NCBI GenBank assembly: GCA_016295455.1 | Contig: JAEDLE010000010.1 | Span: forward strand, 1 to 48,698 | Direction of reading: 5' to 3' | Origin: Bacteroidales bacterium | Lineage (GTDB): Bacteria > Bacteroidota > Bacteroidia > Bacteroidales > UBA932 | DNA: 48,698 nt | Part shown: piece after piece, positions 35,718-43,540 of the stretch | Layout: each line of letters opens with the position of its first letter | How positions within the stretch are numbered: position 1 is the first letter of the stretch | The notes under the pieces: generated by a model | What the model was told of the DNA's origin: nothing | The model's input: only the letters and a program-made list of their open reading frames with translations | Databases searched by the model: none | Position numbers and translations under genes: made by a program

Positions 35718-36509
35718 ATGACACAGATAAAAGACAAGACCGTCCTCATAACGGGGGGCGCATCCGGAATCGGAAAGATAATGTGCAGGATATGCCTGGA
35801 GAAAGGCGCATCTGCAGTTGCCGTGTGGGACCTGAACATACCTGAGGTATCCGATGACCCGAGGATACACAGCTACAGGGTGGACGTAACCGACTATGAC
35901 AACATCACACAGGCATATTCAAAGGTGAAGGAAGAACTCGGCGGGGTTGACATATTGATAAACTGCGCGGGTATCGTGAGGGGCAATGCAACATTCGACC
36001 GTCAGAATGAGAGAGACATACGTATGACGATGGATGTCAATGCGACAGCTCCGATGCTGGTGGCACTTGCGATGATTCCGGATATGATGGCCCGCAACAG
36101 CGGACATATCTGCAACATAGCTTCCGCAGCCGGTATGCTGGGCGTCCCTAAGCTTTCGGTGTACTGCGCCAGCAAGTGGGCTGTGATAGGCTGGACCGAA
36201 TCCCTGAGGGTGGAACTCAAGATGGCCCGCAGCAGGGTGAAGGCCACGACCATAGCGCCGTATTTCATCAATACGGGTATGTTCGACGGCGTGAATTCGA
36301 AGATATTCCCCATACTTGAACCGGAAAAGACTGCTGCAAGGATCATAAGGGCGATAGAGAAGGACAAGACTTTCAAGGGTTTGCCTTTCCCGTGGCATTT
36401 CATCCGATTCTGGCAGGGCGTCCTTCCGAACTGCATATTCGACTGGCTGTTTGGCAAGGTTTTCGGAGTATATGAAGTGATGGACCATTTTACAGGAAGA
36501 AAAGCATAA
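35718..36509 (+). CDS. Short-chain dehydrogenase/reductase
   Basis: A 263-residue NAD(P)-dependent oxidoreductase of the SDR family. The cofactor motif TGGASGIG is near residue 12, NCAG lies near 83, and the catalytic Tyr-x-x-x-Lys is in YCASKWA. The C-terminus (WHFIRFWQGVLPNCIFDWLFGKVFGVY) is hydrophobic and resembles membrane-associated retinol/sterol-type SDRs. The aldehyde dehydrogenase gene begins 9 bases later, so the two may oxidise an alcohol to an acid in turn; this is inference. Confidence 0.9.
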   Translation: MTQIKDKTVLITGGASGIGKIMCRICLEKGASAVAVWDLNIPEVSDDPRIHSYRVDVTDYDNITQAYSKVKEELGGVDILINCAGIVRGNATFDRQNERDIRMTMDVNATAPMLVALAMIPDMMARNSGHICNIASAAGMLGVPKLSVYCASKWAVIGWTESLRVELKMARSRVKATTIAPYFINTGMFDGVNSKIFPILEPEKTAARIIRAIEKDKTFKGLPFPWHFIRFWQGVLPNCIFDWLFGKVFGVYEVMDHFTGRKA

Positions 36510-36518
36510 TCATTGCAT

Positions 36519-37895
36519 ATGACGACAATCAATACCCCTTCTGACCGGATAGTTCAGATAAGGAATAGGCAACTTGACTTTTTCCGCAGCGGATGCACTC
36601 TGGATCTGAATTACAGGAAAGCTCAGCTGAGGCGTCTGGGCGATGCTCTGACCAGGTGGGAAAGCAGGCTCTGCGATGCCCTGAAGGAGGACCTCCACAA
36701 GTCCTATGAGGAGGCAGTGATGACAGAACTCAGCATAGTCGCGGGGGAGATCCGCTCCCACATCAGGCATCTCCGCCGTTGGGCGGCCCCGGTATGCCGG
36801 CATACACCACTCAAACTGTTCCCTTCGCGGAGCAGGGTGGTCAGCCAGCCTCTGGGCAATGCCCTCATCATAGCTCCATGGAATTATCCCGTTCAGTTGC
36901 TGCTCAATCCTCTTGTCGGAGCCATATCCTCCGGATGCACCGCCGTGCTCAAACCATCTCCATATGTCCCGCATGTGTCGGAGGTCATAAGGATGATGAT
37001 CGAGGAGAGTTTTCCTCAGGATTATATTGCCGTAGTGGAAGGAAACCGCACGGTGAACCAGGCATTGCTGGACCTCAGGTGGGACATCATATTCTTTACC
37101 GGAAGCCCTGACCTGGGAAGGAAGGTGATGGAAGCGGCGTCCCGCAACCTTACCCCTGTGGTTCTGGAACTTGGAGGAAAGAGCCCGTGCATAGTCGGGG
37201 CTGACGCCGACCTGGAAACCGCTGCCCGCAGAATAGCCTGGGGCAAATGCCTCAATGCCGGTCAGACCTGTGTCGCACCAGACTATCTGCTGGTGCAGGA
37301 AGATGTCAAGGACAGGTTCCTGGACCTGCTGGGCAGGGAATTCGTACATCTGCTGGGCGAGGATCCTGAAAAGTCCGAACACTTTGTGCGCATAGTCAAT
37401 GACAAGGCTTTCAGCAGACTGGAATCGTATCTCCAATATGGCAGGACGGTGTACGGCGGGAAAAGGAATGCGCAGACGCGCTTCTTCGGCCCGACCATAC
37501 TCGACGAGGTTCCGCCTGATTCACCGTTGATGCAGGAAGAGATTTTCGGACCGATTTTTCCGGTTCTCACGTTCAGGACCGAAGATGAAGCGCTGCAGTT
37601 CGTGAATTCGCGCGAGAGGCCGCTGGCATTCTATTATTTCGGAAAAAAGGGAGACCGTATGCTGTCAGGCAGTATTTCAGGAGGAGCCTGCATCAATGAC
37701 ACCATCATGCACCTTGTCAATGAAAATCTCCCTTTCGGCGGAGTGGGCAATTCGGGAATGGGGGCTTATCACGGCAAACTCAGCTTTGACGCTTTCTCCC
37801 ACAGAAGGGCTGTCCTGAGTACCTGCACCCGTATCGATCTGCCATTCAGATATATGCCGTACAGATTTTTCAACTTCGTGAAGAAAATACTATGA
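36519..37895 (+). CDS. Aldehyde dehydrogenase (ALDH3-like)
   Basis: A 458-residue NAD(P)-dependent aldehyde dehydrogenase. General base E217 lies in VVLELGGKSP and nucleophile C251 in NAGQTCVAPDY. IIAPWNYPVQLLLNPL and FTGSPDLGRKV bind the cofactor. Length and motifs fit the ALDH3/fatty-aldehyde type, and the C-terminus (YMPYRFFNFVKKIL) is amphipathic, which suits membrane contact. An in-frame TTG two codons upstream is less likely. It overlaps the lipoprotein gene by 4 bases (ATGA). Confidence 0.92.
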   Translation: MTTINTPSDRIVQIRNRQLDFFRSGCTLDLNYRKAQLRRLGDALTRWESRLCDALKEDLHKSYEEAVMTELSIVAGEIRSHIRHLRRWAAPVCRHTPLKLFPSRSRVVSQPLGNALIIAPWNYPVQLLLNPLVGAISSGCTAVLKPSPYVPHVSEVIRMMIEESFPQDYIAVVEGNRTVNQALLDLRWDIIFFTGSPDLGRKVMEAASRNLTPVVLELGGKSPCIVGADADLETAARRIAWGKCLNAGQTCVAPDYLLVQEDVKDRFLDLLGREFVHLLGEDPEKSEHFVRIVNDKAFSRLESYLQYGRTVYGGKRNAQTRFFGPTILDEVPPDSPLMQEEIFGPIFPVLTFRTEDEALQFVNSRERPLAFYYFGKKGDRMLSGSISGGACINDTIMHLVNENLPFGGVGNSGMGAYHGKLSFDAFSHRRAVLSTCTRIDLPFRYMPYRFFNFVKKIL

Positions 37896-39493
37896 AAACA
37901 ATGAAAGCTTTCAGATTCGCCGTAACTGCGGTGGCAATGTTGTTGTCTTTCGCCGCCTGTTCTCCCGATGGAAACCGACGCGATGACGGAAATGGAGGTA
38001 ATCCTCCTGTGGGTGGGGTCTTTGAAGAGAATCCTGACTGGACCATGACCTATACCGGCAGGACTGTGGACACTTCAGACGGTGTCTATGTGGTTGACGT
38101 CATACATATGAAATCCGCTGATGCGCTCCGCTACTATATAGATCTGGTGAGCCTTGATGAATTCAGGTCCACCTATAAGTCGAATGTCGTGAACTTCATT
38201 AACGGCAGCTACAAGAATCTGCTGGAGAATTTCATAGCATCGGGCGATTCGGATGCAAAGTTCGATGCCCTTGATGCCGGGAACGGCAGATGGGTGGCTG
38301 TGGCGTATGAGATAGGGGATGATGGCAAATTGGGCAGCAGATACAGCCTGCTCCAGTTCGAGACCCGTGCCATAACGATGCGCAAGGACCAGTCCTACGA
38401 GATAAGTTATGATGGCAGGAAGACGGTCCAGGACAAGGACGGAGCCTTTGAGGCTGACGTCATCAGCGTCAGGTCGCACAGTGACTACAGCTACTATGTG
38501 GACATAGCCTATCCTGAGTACATACTCCAGAACTATGACGGGGATCCTGTGGGTTTCTTTAACGACGTGCTCGACAATCTGGCCTCCGGACTGGGTGAAG
38601 GCGAGGATTTCTCCGGTATTGTCAGCAGCGGCGACCTCACCGTCAACTTCGAGAGGCTGCGCCACGGAGACTGGACGGCATATGCCTTCGGTGTGGACTA
38701 TCTCGGAAATCTGACCGGGAACTGGTCCGAACTCAAGTTCGACATAGCCGAGGAGGAGCCTGAGGCAGAATTCAGCAAGTGGCTGGGCAAGTGGGCTGTG
38801 GGCAGCGACGGCATATTCTACAATATCGACATCAGCAGCGCGGAGGCGAACATGTTCTACAGCATACAGAACTGGGAAACGGGCAATGATGCGAGCGATT
38901 TCGCCAATCAGAATGTCAAGGACTATGTCTTCGAGGCATCGTATGACAGGGGCAGCAAGGAGTTCGTGTTCAACAGCCAGTATCTGGGGACTCTTGAGGA
39001 CCAGGAAATCGGCCTCTTCGACGTATGTTTCCTCGGCAACATCAGATATGACGGAAAGAGCTACACCATAACCGACATCGATGTTCCTATCGCAAGGGCG
39101 AAGATGAACGATGACGGCAGGAGCGCCAAAGTCGAGCCTGAATATGTCACCGTGGACATAGACGGCAATTACACCACGAAATACACTTCGATGCAGTTTG
39201 TGGATCTCACGGACGACAATCTGTATGTCTATAACGACAAGGTTCCGTCCCTGCCTATGACGATGACCAAGATTTCGGACCTGTCCTCGGCATCTGCGGA
39301 TAATCCTCTTGCCAGGACTCTTCCTTCAAGGCGCAGCACCGGGTCTCAGACGATGGGCGTTGCCTCAAGGCATTCCCGTATCAGGACTGTGGACGGTACA
39401 TCAGGCCTCAGAAAGGCCGTGGGCCAGACCAGAAGCGCTGACCAGACGGAAAGGGAGAGACTTATGCTCAACAGCGGAATACGCCGCAGGTAG
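37892..39493 (+). CDS. Lipoprotein with internal repeats, function unknown
   Basis: A 533-residue protein. The N-terminus ends in LLSFAACS (Cys23), a lipoprotein signal, followed by a Gly/Asp/Asn spacer. Residues about 50-160 and 168-286 are copies of one domain: each begins with a Tyr-x-Gly-Arg strand, contains a Tyr-Tyr-(Ile/Val)-Asp motif, and ends in SxLxF. A third, more divergent copy starts near 295. The last 75 residues are Ser/Arg-rich and look disordered. I do not recognise the family. It is coupled to the ALDH gene by a 4-base overlap. Confidence 0.68.
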   Translation: MKTMKAFRFAVTAVAMLLSFAACSPDGNRRDDGNGGNPPVGGVFEENPDWTMTYTGRTVDTSDGVYVVDVIHMKSADALRYYIDLVSLDEFRSTYKSNVVNFINGSYKNLLENFIASGDSDAKFDALDAGNGRWVAVAYEIGDDGKLGSRYSLLQFETRAITMRKDQSYEISYDGRKTVQDKDGAFEADVISVRSHSDYSYYVDIAYPEYILQNYDGDPVGFFNDVLDNLASGLGEGEDFSGIVSSGDLTVNFERLRHGDWTAYAFGVDYLGNLTGNWSELKFDIAEEEPEAEFSKWLGKWAVGSDGIFYNIDISSAEANMFYSIQNWETGNDASDFANQNVKDYVFEASYDRGSKEFVFNSQYLGTLEDQEIGLFDVCFLGNIRYDGKSYTITDIDVPIARAKMNDDGRSAKVEPEYVTVDIDGNYTTKYTSMQFVDLTDDNLYVYNDKVPSLPMTMTKISDLSSASADNPLARTLPSRRSTGSQTMGVASRHSRIRTVDGTSGLRKAVGQTRSADQTERERLMLNSGIRRR

Positions 39494-39540
39494 TTGCTTT
39501 CTGAGGTCAGGAGGCTGCTTCCGGGATGCGGGAGAAAGAG

Positions 39541-39571
39541 AAGCCGACCCAAAAGGGTCGGCTTCTTTCTT
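39541..39571. terminator. Terminator between the lipoprotein gene and fabZ
   Basis: A perfect 10-bp stem (39541-39550 with 39555-39564) and AAAA loop. The plus strand ends CTTTCTT and the minus strand CTCTTTC, so it can serve both convergent units. Confidence 0.78.
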
Positions 39572-39593
39572 GGTTCGCCAGGTTTCGCAGATC

Positions 39594-40022
39594 CTATTTC
39601 TCAATAGGCACCAGCGCGAAACTCAGGTCTGCCTTGCAGCAGAGCTTGCCCCCGACTTCAAGTTTGGCGGAACAGAAGTAGATGTTGCCTCTCCTGCTGT
39701 CGCATCTTGCCGTAATCTCGCAGGTATCGCCAGGCTTGACAGGTGTCTTGAACTTGACATTGTTCAGACCTGCATAGAAGGTGATATTGCCGGGAATCTC
39801 ATCCTTGACGAGAACCGCGCAGCTCTGGGCCATGATTTCACACTGAATCACACCCGGAACTATGGGATTGCCAGGGAAGTGCCCCCTGGTGAAGAACTCG
39901 TCCTCCTTGATGGTGTACCTTGCGTGTGCAATTCCGGACTCGTCGATCTCCGCCTCATCGATGAGGAGCATCGGTTCCCTGTGCGGCAGGATTCCCTTTA
40001 TCTCTTCCTTGTTGAATTTCAT
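39594..40022 (-). CDS. fabZ: 3-hydroxyacyl-ACP dehydratase FabZ
   Basis: A 142-residue hot-dog-fold dehydratase of fatty acid elongation. It has ILPHREPMLLID at the N-terminus, catalytic His48 in RGHFPGNP and Glu62 in GVIQCEIMAQ. Length is normal for a stand-alone FabZ, not the LpxC-FabZ fusion found in many Bacteroidetes. It follows fabF by 35 bases and has no clear promoter of its own. Confidence 0.92.
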   Translation of the reverse strand: MKFNKEEIKGILPHREPMLLIDEAEIDESGIAHARYTIKEDEFFTRGHFPGNPIVPGVIQCEIMAQSCAVLVKDEIPGNITFYAGLNNVKFKTPVKPGDTCEITARCDSRRGNIYFCSAKLEVGGKLCCKADLSFALVPIEK

Positions 40023-40057
40023 CTTGTCTATGGTTTTGGTTCACGTAAATCCTTCAG

Positions 40058-41323
40058 TTACTCGCTGAACTTCCTGAAGGCGATGCAGCCGTCATGTCCT
40101 CCGAAACCGAATGAATCGGAGATGCCTATGGTGATGTCGCTCTTCACGGCGGTGTTTGGAGTGTAGTCGAGATCGCACTCAGGGTCAGGACAGTCGAGAT
40201 TGATGGTCGGAGGCACTATGCCCTCCCTGATTGCCATGACGGTGGCGATCGCCTCGGCTGCGCCCGCTGCGCCCAGCATATGTCCGGTCATGGACTTGAT
40301 TGAACTGATGTGGGCCTTGTAGGCATATTCGCCGAGTGCTATCTTGTAGGCGTTGGTCTCGGCGGCGTCGTTGAGTTTGGTGCCGGTTCCGTGCGCGTTT
40401 ATGTAGAGATTGTCCTTTGCGGCGTCGAAGCCCGCCTCTTCGAGGGCGATTTCGATGCACTTTGCCTGGGTGGTTCCGTCAGGTCTCGGGGCTGTCGCGT
40501 GGTAAGCGTCGCAGGTATTGCCGTAGCCCACCATTTCTGCGTATATGGTAGCACCGCGGGCAACAGCATGCTCATATTCCTCGAGCACGAGCATCGCCGC
40601 GCCGTCTCCCATCACGAATCCGCCTCTGTTGGCATTGAAAGGAAGGGAAGCGTACTTCGGATCCTCCGCCCTCGAGAGAGCCTTCGCGTTCGCGAAGCCC
40701 GCGATGCCAAGCGGAATGGTCGCATTCTCGCAACCTCCTGCTATGATTGCGTCGGCATATCCGTGCTTGATGGCCCTGTAGGCCTCGCCTATGCAGTTGG
40801 TTGATGTGGCACAGGCTGTTACAACGTCAATGCAAGGTCCCTGTGCGTGATGCGCGATGGCTATCTGTCCGGCTGCGATGTTGGATATCATCGTAGGGAT
40901 GAAGAGAGGGGATACCCACTGTCCTGAAGGGTCTTCGATGATTTTGGATGTCTCCCTGACCTGGGTCTCGAATCCGCCAATACCGGATCCTACATATACT
41001 CCGAACCTGAAAGGGTCGATATTCTGTTCTTCACCACTGGCCTTGAGGCCTGACTCTGCGACTGCCTGGTAAGCGGCTGCCACTCCATATACGGTGTACC
41101 TGTCCTGCTTGCGTATGAACGGCTTGTCCATTCCGTACTGCTCAGGATGGAAGTCCTTGACTTTTCCACCTATCTTGACAGGGAGTTTGTCGGTAGGGAA
41201 TTCGGTAATGAAATCGATTCCGCACACACCGTTGACAAGACTGTTCCAGTATGTCTGAACGTCGTTTCCAACTGATGAGATGACGCCCATTCCGGTGACT
41301 ACAACTCTTTTGTCTTTGCTCAT
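40058..41323 (-). CDS. fabF: 3-oxoacyl-ACP synthase II FabF
   Basis: A 421-residue elongating ketosynthase. The active-site Cys is C171 in DVVTACATSTNC, and the two His are in INAHGTGTKLND and SMTGHMLGAAGA. Length and motifs are those of FabF, not of a chain-length factor, since Cys is present. It has a consensus -7 element just upstream, so it can be expressed apart from fabH. Confidence 0.95.
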   Translation of the reverse strand: MSKDKRVVVTGMGVISSVGNDVQTYWNSLVNGVCGIDFITEFPTDKLPVKIGGKVKDFHPEQYGMDKPFIRKQDRYTVYGVAAAYQAVAESGLKASGEEQNIDPFRFGVYVGSGIGGFETQVRETSKIIEDPSGQWVSPLFIPTMISNIAAGQIAIAHHAQGPCIDVVTACATSTNCIGEAYRAIKHGYADAIIAGGCENATIPLGIAGFANAKALSRAEDPKYASLPFNANRGGFVMGDGAAMLVLEEYEHAVARGATIYAEMVGYGNTCDAYHATAPRPDGTTQAKCIEIALEEAGFDAAKDNLYINAHGTGTKLNDAAETNAYKIALGEYAYKAHISSIKSMTGHMLGAAGAAEAIATVMAIREGIVPPTINLDCPDPECDLDYTPNTAVKSDITIGISDSFGFGGHDGCIAFRKFSE

Positions 41324-41351
41324 TTTTCTATTCTTTCTAAAATTTGACCCA

Positions 41352-41359
41352 CAAATATA
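41352..41359 (-). promoter_or_regulatory. Promoter -7 element of fabF
   Basis: TATATTTG on the minus strand is a perfect TAnnTTTG in the 66-base gap between fabH and fabF, about 28 bases before the fabF start. Confidence 0.6.
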
Positions 41360-41389
41360 GTAAATATTTCTTAAAGTGGCATTAAAAAT

Positions 41390-42337
41390 TTACCATTCTA
41401 CTACCGCAACTGCTGAAAGGAGGCCTGCGCCGAATGCGCTGAACACGAGTACGTCGTGCTCCTTGAAGCAGCCTTTGCGGTTGAATTCGTCCAGCAGGAT
41501 GGTGCAGGATGCCGATGAACTGTTGCCATGGTCGGAGATGTTCACAGGGAACTTGGAGTCCGGTTCCCCCATATACTGCTTGATGGCGTCTATGATCCTG
41601 AGATTCGCCTGGTGCACTATGTACCAGCTCACGTCATTCTTGGTCATACCCAGTTCTTCCAGCAGGTCCTCCACGTCAGTGGTGGAAGCGGTCACCGCGA
41701 ATTTGAAAACCTCGCGTCCCTTCATCTGGAGACCCACCGCGCTGTTGTCGCCAAGGTAGTAAGGGGTCGGCATCAGACTCTGCCTCTCCCATATCGTATT
41801 GCTGTCCAACTGGCTGTGGAGCTTTATGCCTTTTATGTTCTCACCCGGGCCGAGCACCACCGCGCCCGCACCGTCGCCGAAGAGCACGCAGGTGGACCTG
41901 TCTGACCAGTCGCACATCCTGGACGGCTGTTCCGCACAGATTATCAGCACGTTCTTCGCCTTGCCCGCAAGGTAGTGGGTCTCTGCTATGTCAAGCGCAT
42001 ATATGAAACCCGGACAGGCGCAGTTGATGTCCACGCAGGGACATTTCAGTCCAATCTTCGCTCCGATGACACAACCCAGTCCCGGGGTGACATATTCAGA
42101 GACTACGTTTGAGCATATGCAGTAGTCGATTTCCTCCGGCTTGAGTCCGGACATTTCCAGTGCCGAGAGAGCCGCTTTGGCTCCGAGGTCTTCTATCTTT
42201 TCGTCGGTGATGATGTGCCTTGACCTGATTCCGGTGCGCGGTACGATCCATTCGTCGCTGGTGTCAAGGAATTCAGAGAGCATGTCGTTGGTCACGACTT
42301 TCTTGGGAAGCGCGCTTCCTGTTCCGATGATTTTCAT
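41390..42337 (-). CDS. fabH: 3-oxoacyl-ACP synthase III FabH
   Basis: A 315-residue ketosynthase that starts fatty acid chains from acyl-CoA and malonyl-ACP. The triad is visible: Cys in DINCACPGF (C108 by alignment to the usual AACAGF), His in WYIVHQAN, and Asn in DHGNSSSAS. TGIRSRH is present near residue 35. The Cys context (NCACPGF) differs from the common form, so the primer preference may differ. The gene is first of fabH-fabF-fabZ and divergent from the LytTR gene. Confidence 0.92.
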   Translation of the reverse strand: MKIIGTGSALPKKVVTNDMLSEFLDTSDEWIVPRTGIRSRHIITDEKIEDLGAKAALSALEMSGLKPEEIDYCICSNVVSEYVTPGLGCVIGAKIGLKCPCVDINCACPGFIYALDIAETHYLAGKAKNVLIICAEQPSRMCDWSDRSTCVLFGDGAGAVVLGPGENIKGIKLHSQLDSNTIWERQSLMPTPYYLGDNSAVGLQMKGREVFKFAVTASTTDVEDLLEELGMTKNDVSWYIVHQANLRIIDAIKQYMGEPDSKFPVNISDHGNSSSASCTILLDEFNRKGCFKEHDVLVFSAFGAGLLSAVAVVEW

Positions 42338-42372
42338 TCTCTTCTATGAGCGTTTTATATGTTATACGGCGG

Positions 42373-42380
42373 CAAAGATA
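42373..42380 (-). promoter_or_regulatory. Promoter -7 element of fabH
   Basis: TATCTTTG on the minus strand is a perfect TAnnTTTG, about 36 bases before the fabH start. Confidence 0.6.
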
Positions 42381-42457
42381 GCAAGACGGCGCGAGCCTGG
42401 GAAATAAATGTGGTCATTTGACGGAATATGCCGCACCGATAATAATCTGTAGGCGAA

Positions 42458-42490
42458 TTGAGCGGATATGTGGCGAAATTATTATATTTG
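42458..42490 (+). promoter_or_regulatory. Promoter of the LytTR gene
   Basis: TTG (42458-42460), a 22-base spacer and TATATTTG (42483-42490). The -7 box is perfect and lies 17 bases before the ATG. Confidence 0.6.
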
Positions 42491-42507
42491 CGTGATAGTA
42501 TCTGGCA

Positions 42508-43386
42508 ATGAAGAAGTATCTGATACCCCAATATCTGCGTGAAAAGTACCAGCTCATAGCCACCGTGACCTTCACGGCGCTGTGGTCCCTGGTCTTCATA
42601 CTCTGCAGCATACCGTTCTCCGACAATGCCTGGTTCGAACTCGGCACTTCGCGTGCCTTTTCTTTCACGGCGCTCTTCTTTCTCTGCTGCCTTCTTCTCA
42701 TCATTTTCAGCAAGTGGCTGCTCTATGTGACCAGGGATTCCTTCAGACTGACCTTTCTCCGTTACGGGCTCTGGAATCTGGCCGAAGTCGCGCTGGTGAG
42801 CTTGCTCTACACGGCGTTCACGGTCAAGGGGGACGACGTCGGGATAATCAGCCAGGGTGGCGACACTCCTCTCAGGATTTTCCTGAATGCCGCCCAATAT
42901 GCATTCCTCTGTCTCGTGATGCCGAACATTATGGCAGGCATGTTCTTCGCCATCGTCGACAAGAACAAGACCATACGCCTGATGAACACGAACGACGTCG
43001 TTTCGGACGAGCCCCAGACGCCCAAGGGCACCCAGAAAGTCACGTTATATGACAACAGCGGAGTGATGAAGATGTCCGTAAGCCTGGCCAACCTGTTCTA
43101 TATCGAATCCGATGACAATTATATAATAGTGTGGTATTCCGACAGCAAGGGTGCGCTCAAGAAGTATATGATAAGGTGCAGGCTCAAGACTGTCGAGGAG
43201 AGTTTCAAGGGCAGCAGCCTCGTCCGGTGTCACAGGAAATATATAGTGAATATGGACAAGGTGAAAGTGCTCCGCAAGGAAAAGGACGGTTACGAACTTG
43301 ATCTCGAGAATGACGCCATCCCTCCGATTACCATCACCAAGACCTATGCCGACAACGTGCTGAGCCTCTTCAGCCGCAAGTCCTGA
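42508..43386 (+). CDS. Membrane-anchored LytTR-family transcription regulator
   Basis: A 292-residue protein with four predicted transmembrane helices in the first 155 residues (about 16-38, 50-76, 93-115 and 130-155) and a C-terminal LytTR DNA-binding domain (about 177-290), recognised by LFYIESDDNYIIVWY, RCRLKTVEE and LVRCHRKYIVN. No receiver domain is present, so the signal probably comes through the membrane part. The receptor gene lies 154 bases downstream on the same strand and is a possible target. Confidence 0.85.
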   Translation: MKKYLIPQYLREKYQLIATVTFTALWSLVFILCSIPFSDNAWFELGTSRAFSFTALFFLCCLLLIIFSKWLLYVTRDSFRLTFLRYGLWNLAEVALVSLLYTAFTVKGDDVGIISQGGDTPLRIFLNAAQYAFLCLVMPNIMAGMFFAIVDKNKTIRLMNTNDVVSDEPQTPKGTQKVTLYDNSGVMKMSVSLANLFYIESDDNYIIVWYSDSKGALKKYMIRCRLKTVEESFKGSSLVRCHRKYIVNMDKVKVLRKEKDGYELDLENDAIPPITITKTYADNVLSLFSRKS

Positions 43387-43453
43387 GCATTGACTGTCAG
43401 TTATCCCTGAAGACAGGCTTCTTTTTCTATGGATGACCTTCTTTGTTCGCGGG

Positions 43454-43481
43454 ATGTTTGATAACATATGTTATAAAACAT
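43454..43481. promoter_or_regulatory. 28-bp near-perfect palindrome, candidate operator
   Basis: The core ATAACATATGTTAT (43461-43474) is a perfect 14-bp palindrome. Including flanks, 13 of 14 base pairs match over 43454-43481. Its right end touches the -33 box of the receptor promoter. The centre is about 50 bases before the predicted transcription start, a position typical of an activator or of a repressor that blocks -33. Confidence 0.65.
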
Positions 43482-43512
43482 TTGCATTTAATAGATTTCC
43501 TGTATATATTTG
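43481..43512 (+). promoter_or_regulatory. Full consensus promoter of the outer-membrane receptor gene
   Basis: TTTG (43481-43484), a 20-base spacer, and TATATTTG (43505-43512). Both boxes match the Bacteroidetes consensus exactly. The ATG at 43541 lies 28 bases further on. Confidence 0.78.
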
Positions 43513-43540
43513 CCGGGATAACCTAATAGTAATTGAAAAG

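Noticed and set aside
43393..43432. A terminator for the LytTR gene
   Set aside because: The only stem is five base pairs with a bulge, so it is too weak to call despite a T-rich tail.
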